From positions 1-56,081 of the forward strand of contig JAFSCF010000016.1 in NCBI GenBank assembly GCA_017436905.1: a stretch of 56,081 nucleotides of DNA, written 5' to 3'. A model generated the notes under the pieces. It had not been told where the DNA came from, did no database searches, and saw only the letters and a program-made list of their open reading frames with translations. Below are positions 27,465 through 36,051 of this stretch, in pieces. How positions within the stretch are numbered: the first letter of the stretch is position 1; every line of letters starts with the position of its first letter. Source of the stretch: Clostridia bacterium (GTDB taxonomy: Bacteria > Bacillota > Clostridia > UMGS1810). The position numbers and the translations under genes were made by a program.

Positions 27465-28448
27465 ATGACAATACGTGAAGAACTTGAACGGGCAGAACTT
27501 AATACACTTGCTGATTATGCGTTGCCTTCGCGCCTTAGCAAGGGCAGAGTGAAGTATGAAGATAAATGTCCTTTGCGAACTGAATTTGCTCGTGACCGTG
27601 ACAGGGTAATTCATTGTAAAGCATTTCGCAGGTTAAAGCATAAGACACAAGTTTTTATTACTTCTGACAATGACCATTTCAGAACAAGGCTCACCCACAC
27701 GCTTGAAGTTGCACAGATAGCACGTACTATTGCAAAAGCCGCCGGTCTTAATGAAGAACTGGTAGAGGCTATATGTGTTGCGCATGATTTGGGGCATACA
27801 CCGTTTGGTCATGCTGGAGAGAAGATACTTAATAAACTTAATCCTGACGGCTTTAAGCATTATGAACAGAGTTTGAGAGTTATTGACCATATAGAACGTG
27901 ACGGAGCAGGATTAAATTTGACATATGAAGTCCGTGATGGTGTGCTCAATCATTCGGGTGATAACGAAGCATTTACTGAAGAGGGCAGAATGGTAAAACT
28001 TGCAGATCGTTTTGCTTATATCAATCATGATATTGACGATTCCATACGTGCCGGAATTTTAAAAGAAAGCGACCTGCCGGCTGAATATACATCTGTCTTA
28101 GGGAAAAGCCATTCAGAAAGAATAGATAATTTAATTACTGATACTGTGTATACCACTGTTAATAATAAAAGTGTCTCTATGACTGATAATATGCACGATG
28201 CTATGATGGGGCTGAGAGAATTTCTTTTTGAAAGAGTATACAATATTTTAGCAGAACGTGATGATAACGCCGCAATGGTTATAGAAAAACTTTATAATTA
28301 TTTTTATAAAAACAAAGATCAAATGCCCGATGAATATAAAAAACTTTTGAATGAATTTCCCCTTCACACTGTTGTGTGTGACTATATAGCCGGTATGACG
28401 GATAATTACAGCATAATGCTTTTTGAAGAATTGTTTATGCCTAATTAA
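27465..28448 (+). CDS. dgt: dGTP triphosphohydrolase-like HD protein
   Basis: 327 residues, cytoplasmic, hydrolysing dGTP (or other dNTPs) to nucleoside and triphosphate. HD metal motif: RLTHTLEVAQIARTI (His), then CVAHDLGHTPFGHAG (HD), with the closing Asp in DRFAYINHDIDD. FRRLKHKTQVF is the Dgt signature start. The chosen ATG 27465 opens MTIREELERAEL; a longer frame runs back through the terminator. The dgt-dnaG-rpoD order is a common clostridial arrangement and supports the call. Confidence 0.9.
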   Translation: MTIREELERAELNTLADYALPSRLSKGRVKYEDKCPLRTEFARDRDRVIHCKAFRRLKHKTQVFITSDNDHFRTRLTHTLEVAQIARTIAKAAGLNEELVEAICVAHDLGHTPFGHAGEKILNKLNPDGFKHYEQSLRVIDHIERDGAGLNLTYEVRDGVLNHSGDNEAFTEEGRMVKLADRFAYINHDIDDSIRAGILKESDLPAEYTSVLGKSHSERIDNLITDTVYTTVNNKSVSMTDNMHDAMMGLREFLFERVYNILAERDDNAAMVIEKLYNYFYKNKDQMPDEYKKLLNEFPLHTVVCDYIAGMTDNYSIMLFEELFMPN

Positions 28449-28500
28449 ATTTTTATTGAATATAAAAAAGGGTTTTATTCTTTTGTGTCGAATATTGAAA

Positions 28501-28545
28501 AAAGGCCGAAATGAATTGACATATACATTTTGGCTTAAATTTTGA
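28501..28545 (+). terminator. Weak hairpin between dgt and dnaG
   Basis: AAGGCCGAAATG can pair with CATTTTGGCTT (one bulge, one G-T) and is followed by AAATTTTG. This may be a weak terminator or a processing hairpin ahead of the dnaG ribosome binding site. A TTGACA at 28516 lies in its loop. Confidence 0.4.
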
Positions 28546-28561
28546 GGAAAGGAAGATACGC

Positions 28562-30289
28562 ATGCCCTTGTTTCCTGATCACCTTATACAGGAAGTGGCT
28601 GAGAAAAACGATATTTACGAACTAGTTTCTCAGTACGTTTCTTTAAAACGTGCAGGTTCGTCATATGTGGGTTTGTGTCCCTTTCATAATGAAAAAACAC
28701 CGTCTTTTTCCGTATCACCGCACAAAGGTATCTTTCATTGCTTCGGATGCGGCGAAGGCGGAAACTCCATCGGCTTTTTGATGAAGATAGAAAACATATC
28801 TTTTTATGAGGCTGTTACCCGTCTTGCAGAGCGTGCAAATATTGAACTTCCGAAGCCTGACACTACAGATTTTGACCGTGGAAACGAAAAGAAAAAAGAA
28901 CGTGAACTTGTTTACGCCATCAACAAAGATGCCGCAACTAAGTTTTATGAAAATCTTAAAACAAGTAAAATTGCCATTGAATATTTTAAAAATCGTGAAA
29001 TTGACGGTGCGTGGGCAAAAAAATTCTGGCTTGGATTTGCCAAAGACAGTTGGGACGATATGTTCGTATACCTTAAAGACAAAGGCTATACAGAAAGCGA
29101 TATTTTAAAAGCCGGGCTTATTACGGGTAATGATAACGGCAAATTTTACGACAGATTCCGTAACAGAGTTATCTTCCCCATATTTGATGAACGTGATAAT
29201 ATAATCGGTTTTGGCGGAAGGGTTTTAAATGATGATAAACCTAAATATTTAAATTCATCCGAAGGCTTGGTGTTCAGCAAAGGTAAAAATTTGTTTTCTT
29301 TAAATAATGCAAAACGCACCCGTGCGGATTTTGTTATTCTGGTTGAAGGATATATGGACGTTATTGCACTTGCTATGAACGGATATACAAATACCGTAGC
29401 AACTTTGGGAACTGCACTTACTCCGGATCAGGCAAAGATACTTAAAAAGTATTTTAAAGAAGTTGTGTTGTGCTACGATAGTGACTCTGCCGGAAGAACA
29501 GCAACAAACCGTGCTATTACAATAATGCGGCAAACTGACCTTAAAGCGTCTGTTATGTATTTGTCCGGCGGCAAAGACCCTGACGAATTTATAAAGAAAA
29601 TGGGGAAGGATGCCTTTAATTCTGCGCTTGAAGCGAGAAAAACCGACATTACGTATTTAATAGAATATTATAGGGAAAAATATGAAATAAATATTGACGG
29701 GCAAAAAGTGGCATATATAGATGAACTTATACCATATTTGTTACTCATAACAAATCCTGTTGAATTAGATGTGTATGTAAATAAACTTGCCAATCTAACG
29801 GAGATTTCTACGCAATCGTTATATTCTCAATTGGGTATAAAAAAGGTTAATTCTCCGCAGAAAATTACACAAGCAAAAACAATAGACAAAAATAAAATAC
29901 AGGGCGGACGCAGTAAGGTGGATATTACAAGGGAGTCACTTCTTGCGCTTTTGCTGTCTAACCGTCAGTTGTATGAACATTACGGAAAGTATTTAAGTGA
30001 TGACCTCTTTGGCGGCGGAGTGCTGCTTGATATATTTTTATATATTAAATCAGTGTACGAAGAAGGTAAAAACATAGATATTAATCTTATGATGGTTTCG
30101 CTTAAAGAGGATAATACAAAACAACTTGCAAGAATATTAAGTATTGACACCCATATTACCGATGAAATCAAGGCGTTTAAAGACTATCTTAAAACTCTTA
30201 AGGAACAAGTCCGCAGAGAAAAAATTTACGAAACCCTAAGCGCCGGTAATGTGGAACAGTTAAACGATATGATTAAGAAAAATAACTAA
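28562..30289 (+). CDS. dnaG: DNA primase
   Basis: 575 residues; makes RNA primers at the replication fork with DnaB helicase. N-terminal CHC2 zinc finger (about 38-65): CPFHNEKTPSF and FHCFGCGEGG. The RNA polymerase core carries the Toprim motifs VEGYMDVIAL (about 260) and YDSDSAGRTA (about 305). The helicase-binding C-terminus is short and helical. The ATG follows GAGGAAAGG. It is transcribed with rpoD, which begins 18 bp later, as in the macromolecular-synthesis operon. Confidence 0.97.
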   Translation: MPLFPDHLIQEVAEKNDIYELVSQYVSLKRAGSSYVGLCPFHNEKTPSFSVSPHKGIFHCFGCGEGGNSIGFLMKIENISFYEAVTRLAERANIELPKPDTTDFDRGNEKKKERELVYAINKDAATKFYENLKTSKIAIEYFKNREIDGAWAKKFWLGFAKDSWDDMFVYLKDKGYTESDILKAGLITGNDNGKFYDRFRNRVIFPIFDERDNIIGFGGRVLNDDKPKYLNSSEGLVFSKGKNLFSLNNAKRTRADFVILVEGYMDVIALAMNGYTNTVATLGTALTPDQAKILKKYFKEVVLCYDSDSAGRTATNRAITIMRQTDLKASVMYLSGGKDPDEFIKKMGKDAFNSALEARKTDITYLIEYYREKYEINIDGQKVAYIDELIPYLLLITNPVELDVYVNKLANLTEISTQSLYSQLGIKKVNSPQKITQAKTIDKNKIQGGRSKVDITRESLLALLLSNRQLYEHYGKYLSDDLFGGGVLLDIFLYIKSVYEEGKNIDINLMMVSLKEDNTKQLARILSIDTHITDEIKAFKDYLKTLKEQVRREKIYETLSAGNVEQLNDMIKKNN

Positions 30290-30307
30290 AGAAGGAGCAG
30301 ATACTAA

Positions 30308-31447
30308 ATGGCTGAAAATCAGGTGAATAACGAGGTTAAAACTCCGGATTTGAATTCCAATCCTGCTGAAACAAAAAAACTTATTGTAAAAGAACTTATT
30401 GAACTCGGCAAAAAGAAAGGCGTGCTTTCTTTCAATGAAATTGACGAAGCACTGCTTGATTTTGATTTAGATCAAAGACAACGTGAGGCTATCTATGATA
30501 AAATCGAGTCAAACGGTGTAGAGGTGGTAGAAGATCTTGAAAAAGAACTCGAAGCCATACAGAACGAAAGCGATGAGAGTGATAAAGAAGAAATTGATCT
30601 CTCTGTTCCTGACGGTGTAGGTATAGATGACCCTGTGCGTATGTACCTTAAAGAAATCGGTAAGGTGCCGTTGCTTAGTGCAGATGAAGAAATTGAACTT
30701 GCTGAACGTATGGCTCAGGGGGATACTGCTGCTAAAAAACGTCTGTCTGAGGCTAACCTGCGTCTTGTTGTTTCGATTGCAAAACGTTATGTCGGCAGAG
30801 GTATGCTTTTCTTAGATCTTATTCAGGAAGGTAATCTTGGTCTTATAAAAGCAGTTGAAAAATTTGACTATACAAAAGGCTTTAAATTTTCTACTTATGC
30901 TACATGGTGGATAAGACAGGCTATAACACGTGCAATTGCCGACCAGGCAAGAACTATCCGTATACCTGTTCATATGGTTGAAACCATAAACAGACTTATG
31001 CGTGTATCTCGTGTTCTTTTGCAGGAACTCGGCAGAGATCCGCACGTTGATGAAATTGCAAAAGCGATGAATATGAGCGAAGACAGAGTTCGCGAAATTA
31101 TGAAAATTGCTCAGGAACCTGTATCTTTGGAAAAACCTATAGGCGAAGAAGAAGACAGTATACTTGGCGATTTCCTTCAGGATAAAGATGCTCCTTCACC
31201 GTCTGAGGTTGCAGCGTTCCAGTTGCTTAAAGAGCAACTTATGGAGGTGCTCAGTTCTTTAACTCCCCGTGAGGCAAAAGTTCTTCGTTTAAGATTTGGT
31301 CTTGATGACGGTCGTGCCAGAACTCTCGAAGAGGTTGGACGTGAATTTAAGGTAACACGTGAGAGAATTCGTCAGATAGAAGCAAAAGCGTTGCGCAAAC
31401 TCCGTCATCCGAGCAGAAGTAAAAGATTAAAAGACTTTTTGGAATGA
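30308..31447 (+). CDS. rpoD: Primary RNA polymerase sigma factor RpoD/SigA
   Basis: 379 residues. Short region 1.1 (about 20-90) and an acidic linker precede region 1.2 ([22 protein letters not shown]). Regions 2.1-2.4 follow ([55 protein letters not shown]), then region 3, then region 4.2 ([19 protein letters not shown]). This is the housekeeping sigma; the many TTGACA/TATAAT promoters in the window fit it. GAAGGAG precedes the ATG. Confidence 0.98.
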   Translation: MAENQVNNEVKTPDLNSNPAETKKLIVKELIELGKKKGVLSFNEIDEALLDFDLDQRQREAIYDKIESNGVEVVEDLEKELEAIQNESDESDKEEIDLSVPDGVGIDDPVRMYLKEIGKVPLLSADEEIELAERMAQGDTAAKKRLSEANLRLVVSIAKRYVGRGMLFLDLIQEGNLGLIKAVEKFDYTKGFKFSTYATWWIRQAITRAIADQARTIRIPVHMVETINRLMRVSRVLLQELGRDPHVDEIAKAMNMSEDRVREIMKIAQEPVSLEKPIGEEEDSILGDFLQDKDAPSPSEVAAFQLLKEQLMEVLSSLTPREAKVLRLRFGLDDGRARTLEEVGREFKVTRERIRQIEAKALRKLRHPSRSKRLKDFLE

Positions 31448-31453
31448 TAAACT

Positions 31454-31834
31454 ATGGAAAAATCTTATAAATGGGTTGTTGCAATTGCAGCGGTTGCAAT
31501 AGTATGTGCTGTTGGTAGTTTTGCAAGAGATTATTTTAACGATAAAACTTTTATTGATGGTTTTACACCTGTTGATGTTGAAAACATTAATTTGGATGAT
31601 GCCGTGAAAACTGCAGATTCTCAAAGAGAAGCTTATATCATTAAAATTAATATCAATACTGCCACGCTTGAGGAGTTTTGTGAACTGCCATCCATTGGCG
31701 AGAACACAGCGAAGAAAATTATTGATTTCAGAAATGCTTACGGTGAATTCAGAAATATTCAGGAGATAATGAGGGTTTCGGGAATCGGCGAGAAAACATA
31801 TGCTGAGATAAGTAAATATTTGACTGTTGAATAG
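31454..31834 (+). CDS. ComEA-like helix-hairpin-helix protein
   Basis: 126 residues. One N-terminal transmembrane segment (about 8-25, WVVAIAAVAIVCAVGS) is followed by a linker and a C-terminal double helix-hairpin-helix domain (about 66-125: ININTATLEEFCELPSIGENTAKKII and SGIGEKTYAEI). This is the layout of ComEA, the DNA receptor of competence. No comEC or pilus gene is nearby, so DNA uptake is an inference. It starts six bases after rpoD and ends ten bases before the response regulator. Confidence 0.85.
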   Translation: MEKSYKWVVAIAAVAIVCAVGSFARDYFNDKTFIDGFTPVDVENINLDDAVKTADSQREAYIIKININTATLEEFCELPSIGENTAKKIIDFRNAYGEFRNIQEIMRVSGIGEKTYAEISKYLTVE

Positions 31835-31844
31835 AGGATAGGAT

Positions 31845-32531
31845 ATGAAAATTTTAATTGTTGATGACGAAAAATTGCTTGTTAAAGGTATTAAATTCAA
31901 CTTTGAGCAGGAAGGCTATGTTGTTGAAACTGCATATGATGGTGCAGAGGCATTGCGTCTTGCGCACGATAAAAGTCTTGACCTTATTATATTGGACCTT
32001 ATGCTGCCGGAAATAGACGGATTGACCGTATGCCAGAAAATAAGAGAGTTTTCGGGAATACCAATTATTATGCTTACTGCAAAAACAGAAGAAATGGACA
32101 AAATTCTTGGTCTTGAATACGGCGCAGACGACTATATTACAAAACCGTTTAATATACTGGAACTTAAAGCACGTGTTAAGGCAATAATGCGACGAGTAAC
32201 ACCTGTTGGCAAACCTGGCAGTAAAACAAGTCTTAACATCGGCAATGTAACTCTTGATTACAATCAGCGCAAAGTTACCATTAACGATAAAACAGTTGAC
32301 CTCACAAGTAAAGAATTTGATTTAATGGACTTGTTTGTGTGCAACCCCGGCAAGGTATACAGCAGAGAAAATCTGCTTGATATGATATGGGGCTATGACT
32401 ATCCGGGCGACGCACGTACCGTAGATGTTCATATCAGACGTCTCAGAGAAAAGGTAGAACCTAATCCTGCCGAACCTGATTATATTATGACAAAGTGGGG
32501 GGCTGGTTACTATTTTAAAGAAACTGAGTAA
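31845..32531 (+). CDS. OmpR/PhoB-family response regulator
   Basis: 228 residues. The receiver domain (1-120) has the acidic pair DDE at 7-9, phospho-acceptor Asp51 in LIILDLMLPEIDG, Thr in MLTAKTEE and Lys in KPFN. The winged-helix DNA-binding domain (about 130-228) includes VDLTSKEFDLMDLF and ARTVDVHIRRLREKVE. It works with the adjacent histidine kinase, whose reading frame probably overlaps the end of this gene. Candidate direct-repeat target sites lie after the kinase gene. Confidence 0.95.
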   Translation: MKILIVDDEKLLVKGIKFNFEQEGYVVETAYDGAEALRLAHDKSLDLIILDLMLPEIDGLTVCQKIREFSGIPIIMLTAKTEEMDKILGLEYGADDYITKPFNILELKARVKAIMRRVTPVGKPGSKTSLNIGNVTLDYNQRKVTINDKTVDLTSKEFDLMDLFVCNPGKVYSRENLLDMIWGYDYPGDARTVDVHIRRLREKVEPNPAEPDYIMTKWGAGYYFKETE

Positions 32532-33960
32532 ACGGTTTGACAGTATAACCGTACGGCTTGTTTTTACGTATTTTCTTATACTTATACTTACACTGTTTTT
32601 GTTTAGTTATTATATAGTCGGTTCAATATATAATTTCCTCCTTAGCGAAGAAAAGATGGATGCCTCAAAAACTGCGAATATGATTTCGAGTTTTGCGTGG
32701 AATTATATCAGTGAAGATAATATGAGCGTTGCCGAAAATTTTGACGAGTTTCTCGGCACCTTAATGCTTGATGAAAAATACCGTGTTATGATTATCAACA
32801 AAGACTCTCTTGCTATTTTTGATTCTCACGGAAATGACGCTATTATCGGAAAAGCACAGATTAAGCAAAGTGTTATCACAGCGCTTGGCGGTGAAGAAGG
32901 CAACGATACTTATGAAGACGAACTTACCGGTTATGATGTTATAGATGTTTCTGTGCCGATTAAAGCGCCTCAAGGAATTGTTGGCGCTGTTAATGCTACT
33001 GTTACATCTGATAAAATAGGAATATTTGTTGGCGCTGTTAAAGATGAACTTATACTGCTTTCTGTTCTTAGTTGTCTTTTGATTGGGCTTGTTATTTTTG
33101 TTGTGGCTAATTTAATGACTCGACGAATTATAAAATTTACTGAAAAGATTACTCTTATGAGCGACGGTATACTTGACGAAAAAATGGATATCCGTGGAAA
33201 CGACGAAATTGCCCGAATGGGTGTTGCGTTTAATACTATGGCAGAAAAACTGGCGGGTATTGAACAGCAGAGAATACAGTTTGTATCCGATGCTTCTCAC
33301 GAACTTAAAACGCCATTAAGTTCTATAAAACTGATGTCCGACTCAATTATTCAGAATCCTGATATTCCTAAAGAGCAGATACACGAATTTTTGAGTGATA
33401 TCAATAACGAGGTTGACCGCCTTAACAGGATTATTAATAAACTTTTGAGTATTACAAAAATGGATACAGAAACTGAAAAGGTTGAAAATAATTTTGAACT
33501 TCTTGATTTAAGAGAAGTAGTATCTGATATAATTAAAACTTTGTACCCGCTTGCAAAGAATTCGGAAATTGCTTTGAATTTTACCGCAGACAAAGAAATA
33601 TATATATTAGGGGACAAAGATACGCTTTTTCAGGCAATATATAATATTTGCGACAATGCCATCAAATACACAAAGCGTTATGGCGAAGTAAATGTTATTC
33701 TTGATAAAAAAGACCTTGAGGCGCATATTGTAGTGCGTGATAACGGCGTAGGTATGCGAACAGAAGATACCGAACATATATTTGAAAGGTTTTACCGTGT
33801 AGATAAAGCGAGAGCCAGAGAAACCGGTGGAACAGGACTTGGGCTTGCTATAGCCAACGCCGCTGTTAAAGCACATAAAGGTAGTATTCAGGTATTCAGT
33901 GAACCAAATATAGGAAGTGAGTTTACAATCATTTTGCCCCTTGCCGAAAAAAACGCGTAA
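32512..33960 (+). CDS. HAMP-domain sensor histidine kinase (start uncertain)
   Basis: Membrane sensor kinase. The first transmembrane helix reads TVRLVFTYFLILILTLFLFS and runs through the region before the first standard start codon (TTG 32599), which would cut the helix in half. In frame upstream there is no ATG, GTG or TTG before a stop at 32488, so I place the start provisionally at ATT 32512, with GGGGG about ten bases before it; CTG 32503 or 32524 are alternatives. An extracellular sensor region follows, then a second TM (about 183-202), HAMP, H-box FVSDASHELKTPLSS, N-box CDNAIKYTKRYG, G1 RDNGVGM and G2 GGTGLGLAIA. Pairs with the preceding regulator. Confidence 0.85.
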   Translation: MLKKLSKRFDSITVRLVFTYFLILILTLFLFSYYIVGSIYNFLLSEEKMDASKTANMISSFAWNYISEDNMSVAENFDEFLGTLMLDEKYRVMIINKDSLAIFDSHGNDAIIGKAQIKQSVITALGGEEGNDTYEDELTGYDVIDVSVPIKAPQGIVGAVNATVTSDKIGIFVGAVKDELILLSVLSCLLIGLVIFVVANLMTRRIIKFTEKITLMSDGILDEKMDIRGNDEIARMGVAFNTMAEKLAGIEQQRIQFVSDASHELKTPLSSIKLMSDSIIQNPDIPKEQIHEFLSDINNEVDRLNRIINKLLSITKMDTETEKVENNFELLDLREVVSDIIKTLYPLAKNSEIALNFTADKEIYILGDKDTLFQAIYNICDNAIKYTKRYGEVNVILDKKDLEAHIVVRDNGVGMRTEDTEHIFERFYRVDKARARETGGTGLGLAIANAAVKAHKGSIQVFSEPNIGSEFTIILPLAEKNA

Positions 33961-34049
33961 CAATTTTGTAATACAAATTCATTATTTTGTAATGTATTCG
34001 TGTTATAATGAACGTGTTCAGCGTAAGACTGATAAAGGAGAGGAACACA

Positions 34050-34973
34050 ATGAAACGGATTTTATTAGCGGTAATTGTGATTTTACTTATCGTAACTGCT
34101 GTAATAGGCTGTAGCCGCAATACTGCTACAAACGGTGTAGCATATAATCTTTATTTTACTAATCAAGAAAAGAACAATCTTGTTGTAGAACAACGTAATA
34201 TTTGCGAGGACGATATAGAAGACATTGCCGAAGAAGTTATGGAGCAACTTTTAAGAGGTCCTGCAAACGGTTCTAATTGTGCTGTTATCCCGAGTGATAC
34301 ACGTCTGCTTGATTTGGATATTAATGCAGGTGTGGCATTGGTTAATTTCAGTAAAGCGTATTTTCCTAAAGGCGCTAATGCCGATACTATCGAATTGCTT
34401 GCAAGATATTCTGTGGTTAATACACTATGCGATATCAGTGGCATAGAAAAAGTCAAAATATTTATTGATGGAGTGGAATTGACAAATTCTTCTGGTGCTC
34501 CTGTTGGTGCGCTCGGAAAAGAAGACATTTTACTTAATGGAAAAACCGCCGAAAACGCAAGAGAAGAATCGCTTGCTTTGTATTTTCCGGATAAGAATGC
34601 CGTTAAACTTGTAAGACAAGAGAAGGTTGTTCCGCTTATTGATAATAGTGTTGAAAAAACTATTGTTCATGAACTTATTAAGGGGCCTGCAAGTGATGAG
34701 TATATATCTACTATTCCTTCAGACACCAAGATTATCTCTGTAGAAACTAAGGATAGTATATGTTTTGTTAACTTATCTTCTGAATTTATAACAAAACATG
34801 CTGATGGTAGTGTTGCAGAGGCATTTACTGTTTATGCAATAGTAAATTCGCTTACTGAATTAGAAAATGTTAAAAGCGTGCAGTTTTTGATTGAAGGTAA
34901 AAAAGTTGATGTTTTGAAACATATGCTTTTAGACACACCGTATACACGAAATGAAGAATATATTAGCCAATAA
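34050..34973 (+). CDS. GerMN-domain lipoprotein
   Basis: 307 residues. The N-terminal signal ends in a lipobox (AVIGCSRN, Cys about 21). Two tandem GerMN/sporulation-spore-germination domains follow at about 35-160 and 180-300. Each has the VNFSKAYF/VNLSSEFI strand and a YAIVNSL or YSVVNTL helix, and LLRGPANGS / LIKGPASDE at equivalent places. GerM of Bacillus acts in sporulation and cell-wall processes; here the location after a two-component system suggests envelope function. Start ATG 34050 follows AAAGGAGAGG. Confidence 0.88.
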   Translation: MKRILLAVIVILLIVTAVIGCSRNTATNGVAYNLYFTNQEKNNLVVEQRNICEDDIEDIAEEVMEQLLRGPANGSNCAVIPSDTRLLDLDINAGVALVNFSKAYFPKGANADTIELLARYSVVNTLCDISGIEKVKIFIDGVELTNSSGAPVGALGKEDILLNGKTAENAREESLALYFPDKNAVKLVRQEKVVPLIDNSVEKTIVHELIKGPASDEYISTIPSDTKIISVETKDSICFVNLSSEFITKHADGSVAEAFTVYAIVNSLTELENVKSVQFLIEGKKVDVLKHMLLDTPYTRNEEYISQ

Positions 34974-34976
34974 TTA

Positions 34977-35010
34977 AAACCCGTGCCGGTATACGACACG
35001 GGTTTTAACG
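34977..35010. terminator. Bidirectional terminator between convergent genes
   Basis: AAACCCGTGCCG pairs imperfectly with CGACACGGGTTT, with a T-run on the plus strand and A/T on the other side. Confidence 0.85.
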
Positions 35011-35018
35011 CTTAAAAA

Positions 35019-35846
35019 TTAATCACAACAGCATTTTATTTTGTCAGCTGCGTCGAGATTATCAAAATGTCCTCTTTCGGGCGGGAAAAATTCATCTACC
35101 GGGAATCTGAGTTTTTCAAAAAGTTCGCATGGGTTGTTGTCTGTTGAAGCAATACATTCGTTGTCAGGAATACAGAAGTCAATTACAGGGATAATCAACT
35201 GAACTTTTCTCATAATTCTTGTGATGGTGAACAATCCTAATGTGATATACACTCTTTTTGAGCCACAGTCAACAATCAGGTCATCAAATACTCTGCAAAC
35301 GCTTTCGGGTAGCGAATTTACGTCCATTTCGCCACAGCAGCAGTCACAGCATTCGTTACCGTCTACCAGTTTTGCAGCCAATGCAATAGGGTCAACTGTT
35401 TCTATCTGCGCTTTTGGAAGATTAGTTTTCTGCCAGAGTTGAGTATCAACTTCGTCAGGTTTGAATCTAGAAGAGAAAACTTTTGCGTTTCCTTCGGAAC
35501 CAAAGAGAATAACTTTTTTGTCATAAGTTGCAAGTCCTTCTATGCAAGTTGGCTGACCAACACCGCAAAATACGTCAAGAGTTACTTTAAAGAAGAATTT
35601 AAGGTCAATAGTAAAGTAACCATTGTTAAATGGCACCGGCTCAACATCGCTGTAAACCCAAATAATCTCGGCCTTTCTCAATTTAACATTAATGGCACGG
35701 TCTAATATCTGCTGACCTGCCTCTGTAAGGTAAACACGCATATTTTCTATGCATTCTTTATCGCGGCAACTGTCGTAAATTTTATCAGTCTGCACGCAAA
35801 CGCCGTTTGAAACTTCATTTGGGCAGCAGTTGTTTTTGTCGCTCAT
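35019..35846 (-). CDS. Conserved Cys-rich protein of unknown function
   Basis: 275 residues, soluble, no signal peptide. I know similar proteins only as uncharacterised clostridial proteins. It is rich in cysteine: CC near residue 7, CRDKEC, a dense group CCDCCCGEMD (about 168-175) and the C-terminal end CCCD. Two beta-rich halves contain the strands RKAEIIWVY, GYFTIDLKFFFKVTLDVF and SKRVYITLGLFTITR. Alternating polar/hydrophobic strands plus surface cysteines suggest an assembling protein, perhaps spore-coat-like, but this is a guess. ATG with GGAGG. Diverges from the HTH-kinase gene. Confidence 0.7.
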   Translation of the reverse strand: MSDKNNCCPNEVSNGVCVQTDKIYDSCRDKECIENMRVYLTEAGQQILDRAINVKLRKAEIIWVYSDVEPVPFNNGYFTIDLKFFFKVTLDVFCGVGQPTCIEGLATYDKKVILFGSEGNAKVFSSRFKPDEVDTQLWQKTNLPKAQIETVDPIALAAKLVDGNECCDCCCGEMDVNSLPESVCRVFDDLIVDCGSKRVYITLGLFTITRIMRKVQLIIPVIDFCIPDNECIASTDNNPCELFEKLRFPVDEFFPPERGHFDNLDAADKIKCCCD

Positions 35847-35925
35847 ATTAATTCCTCCAATTCACTAATATTAGTCTGCTTCAGTTACATAATATGTGTT
35901 TGGAATCTTTTTTGTGAATAAAAAG

Positions 35926-35952
35926 AAAAAACAACCCGTGGTTGTTTTTTTT
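35926..35952. terminator. Isolated hairpin terminator between divergent genes
   Basis: An 11-bp stem (A6-CAACC with its complement) and 3-nt loop, T-run on either strand. Both flanking genes point away from it, so it does not end an obvious transcription unit. Confidence 0.7.
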
Positions 35953-35974
35953 GCAAGTATATCTTATAAAGTGG

Positions 35975-36003
35975 TTGAAAATCAATATTTATAATGATAG
36001 AAT
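35975..36003 (+). promoter_or_regulatory. Promoter of the HTH-kinase/murQ operon
   Basis: TTGAAA, 17-bp spacer, TAGAAT, 48 bp before the ATG. Confidence 0.6.
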
Positions 36004-36051
36004 AAAAATATAATAGTTGATTTTATAATCTATGTTTAAGAAGGTGAAATT

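Noticed and set aside
31454..31834. Full competence locus around the ComEA-like gene
   Set aside because: No comEC, comEB or pilus genes adjacent; flanked by rpoD and a two-component system.
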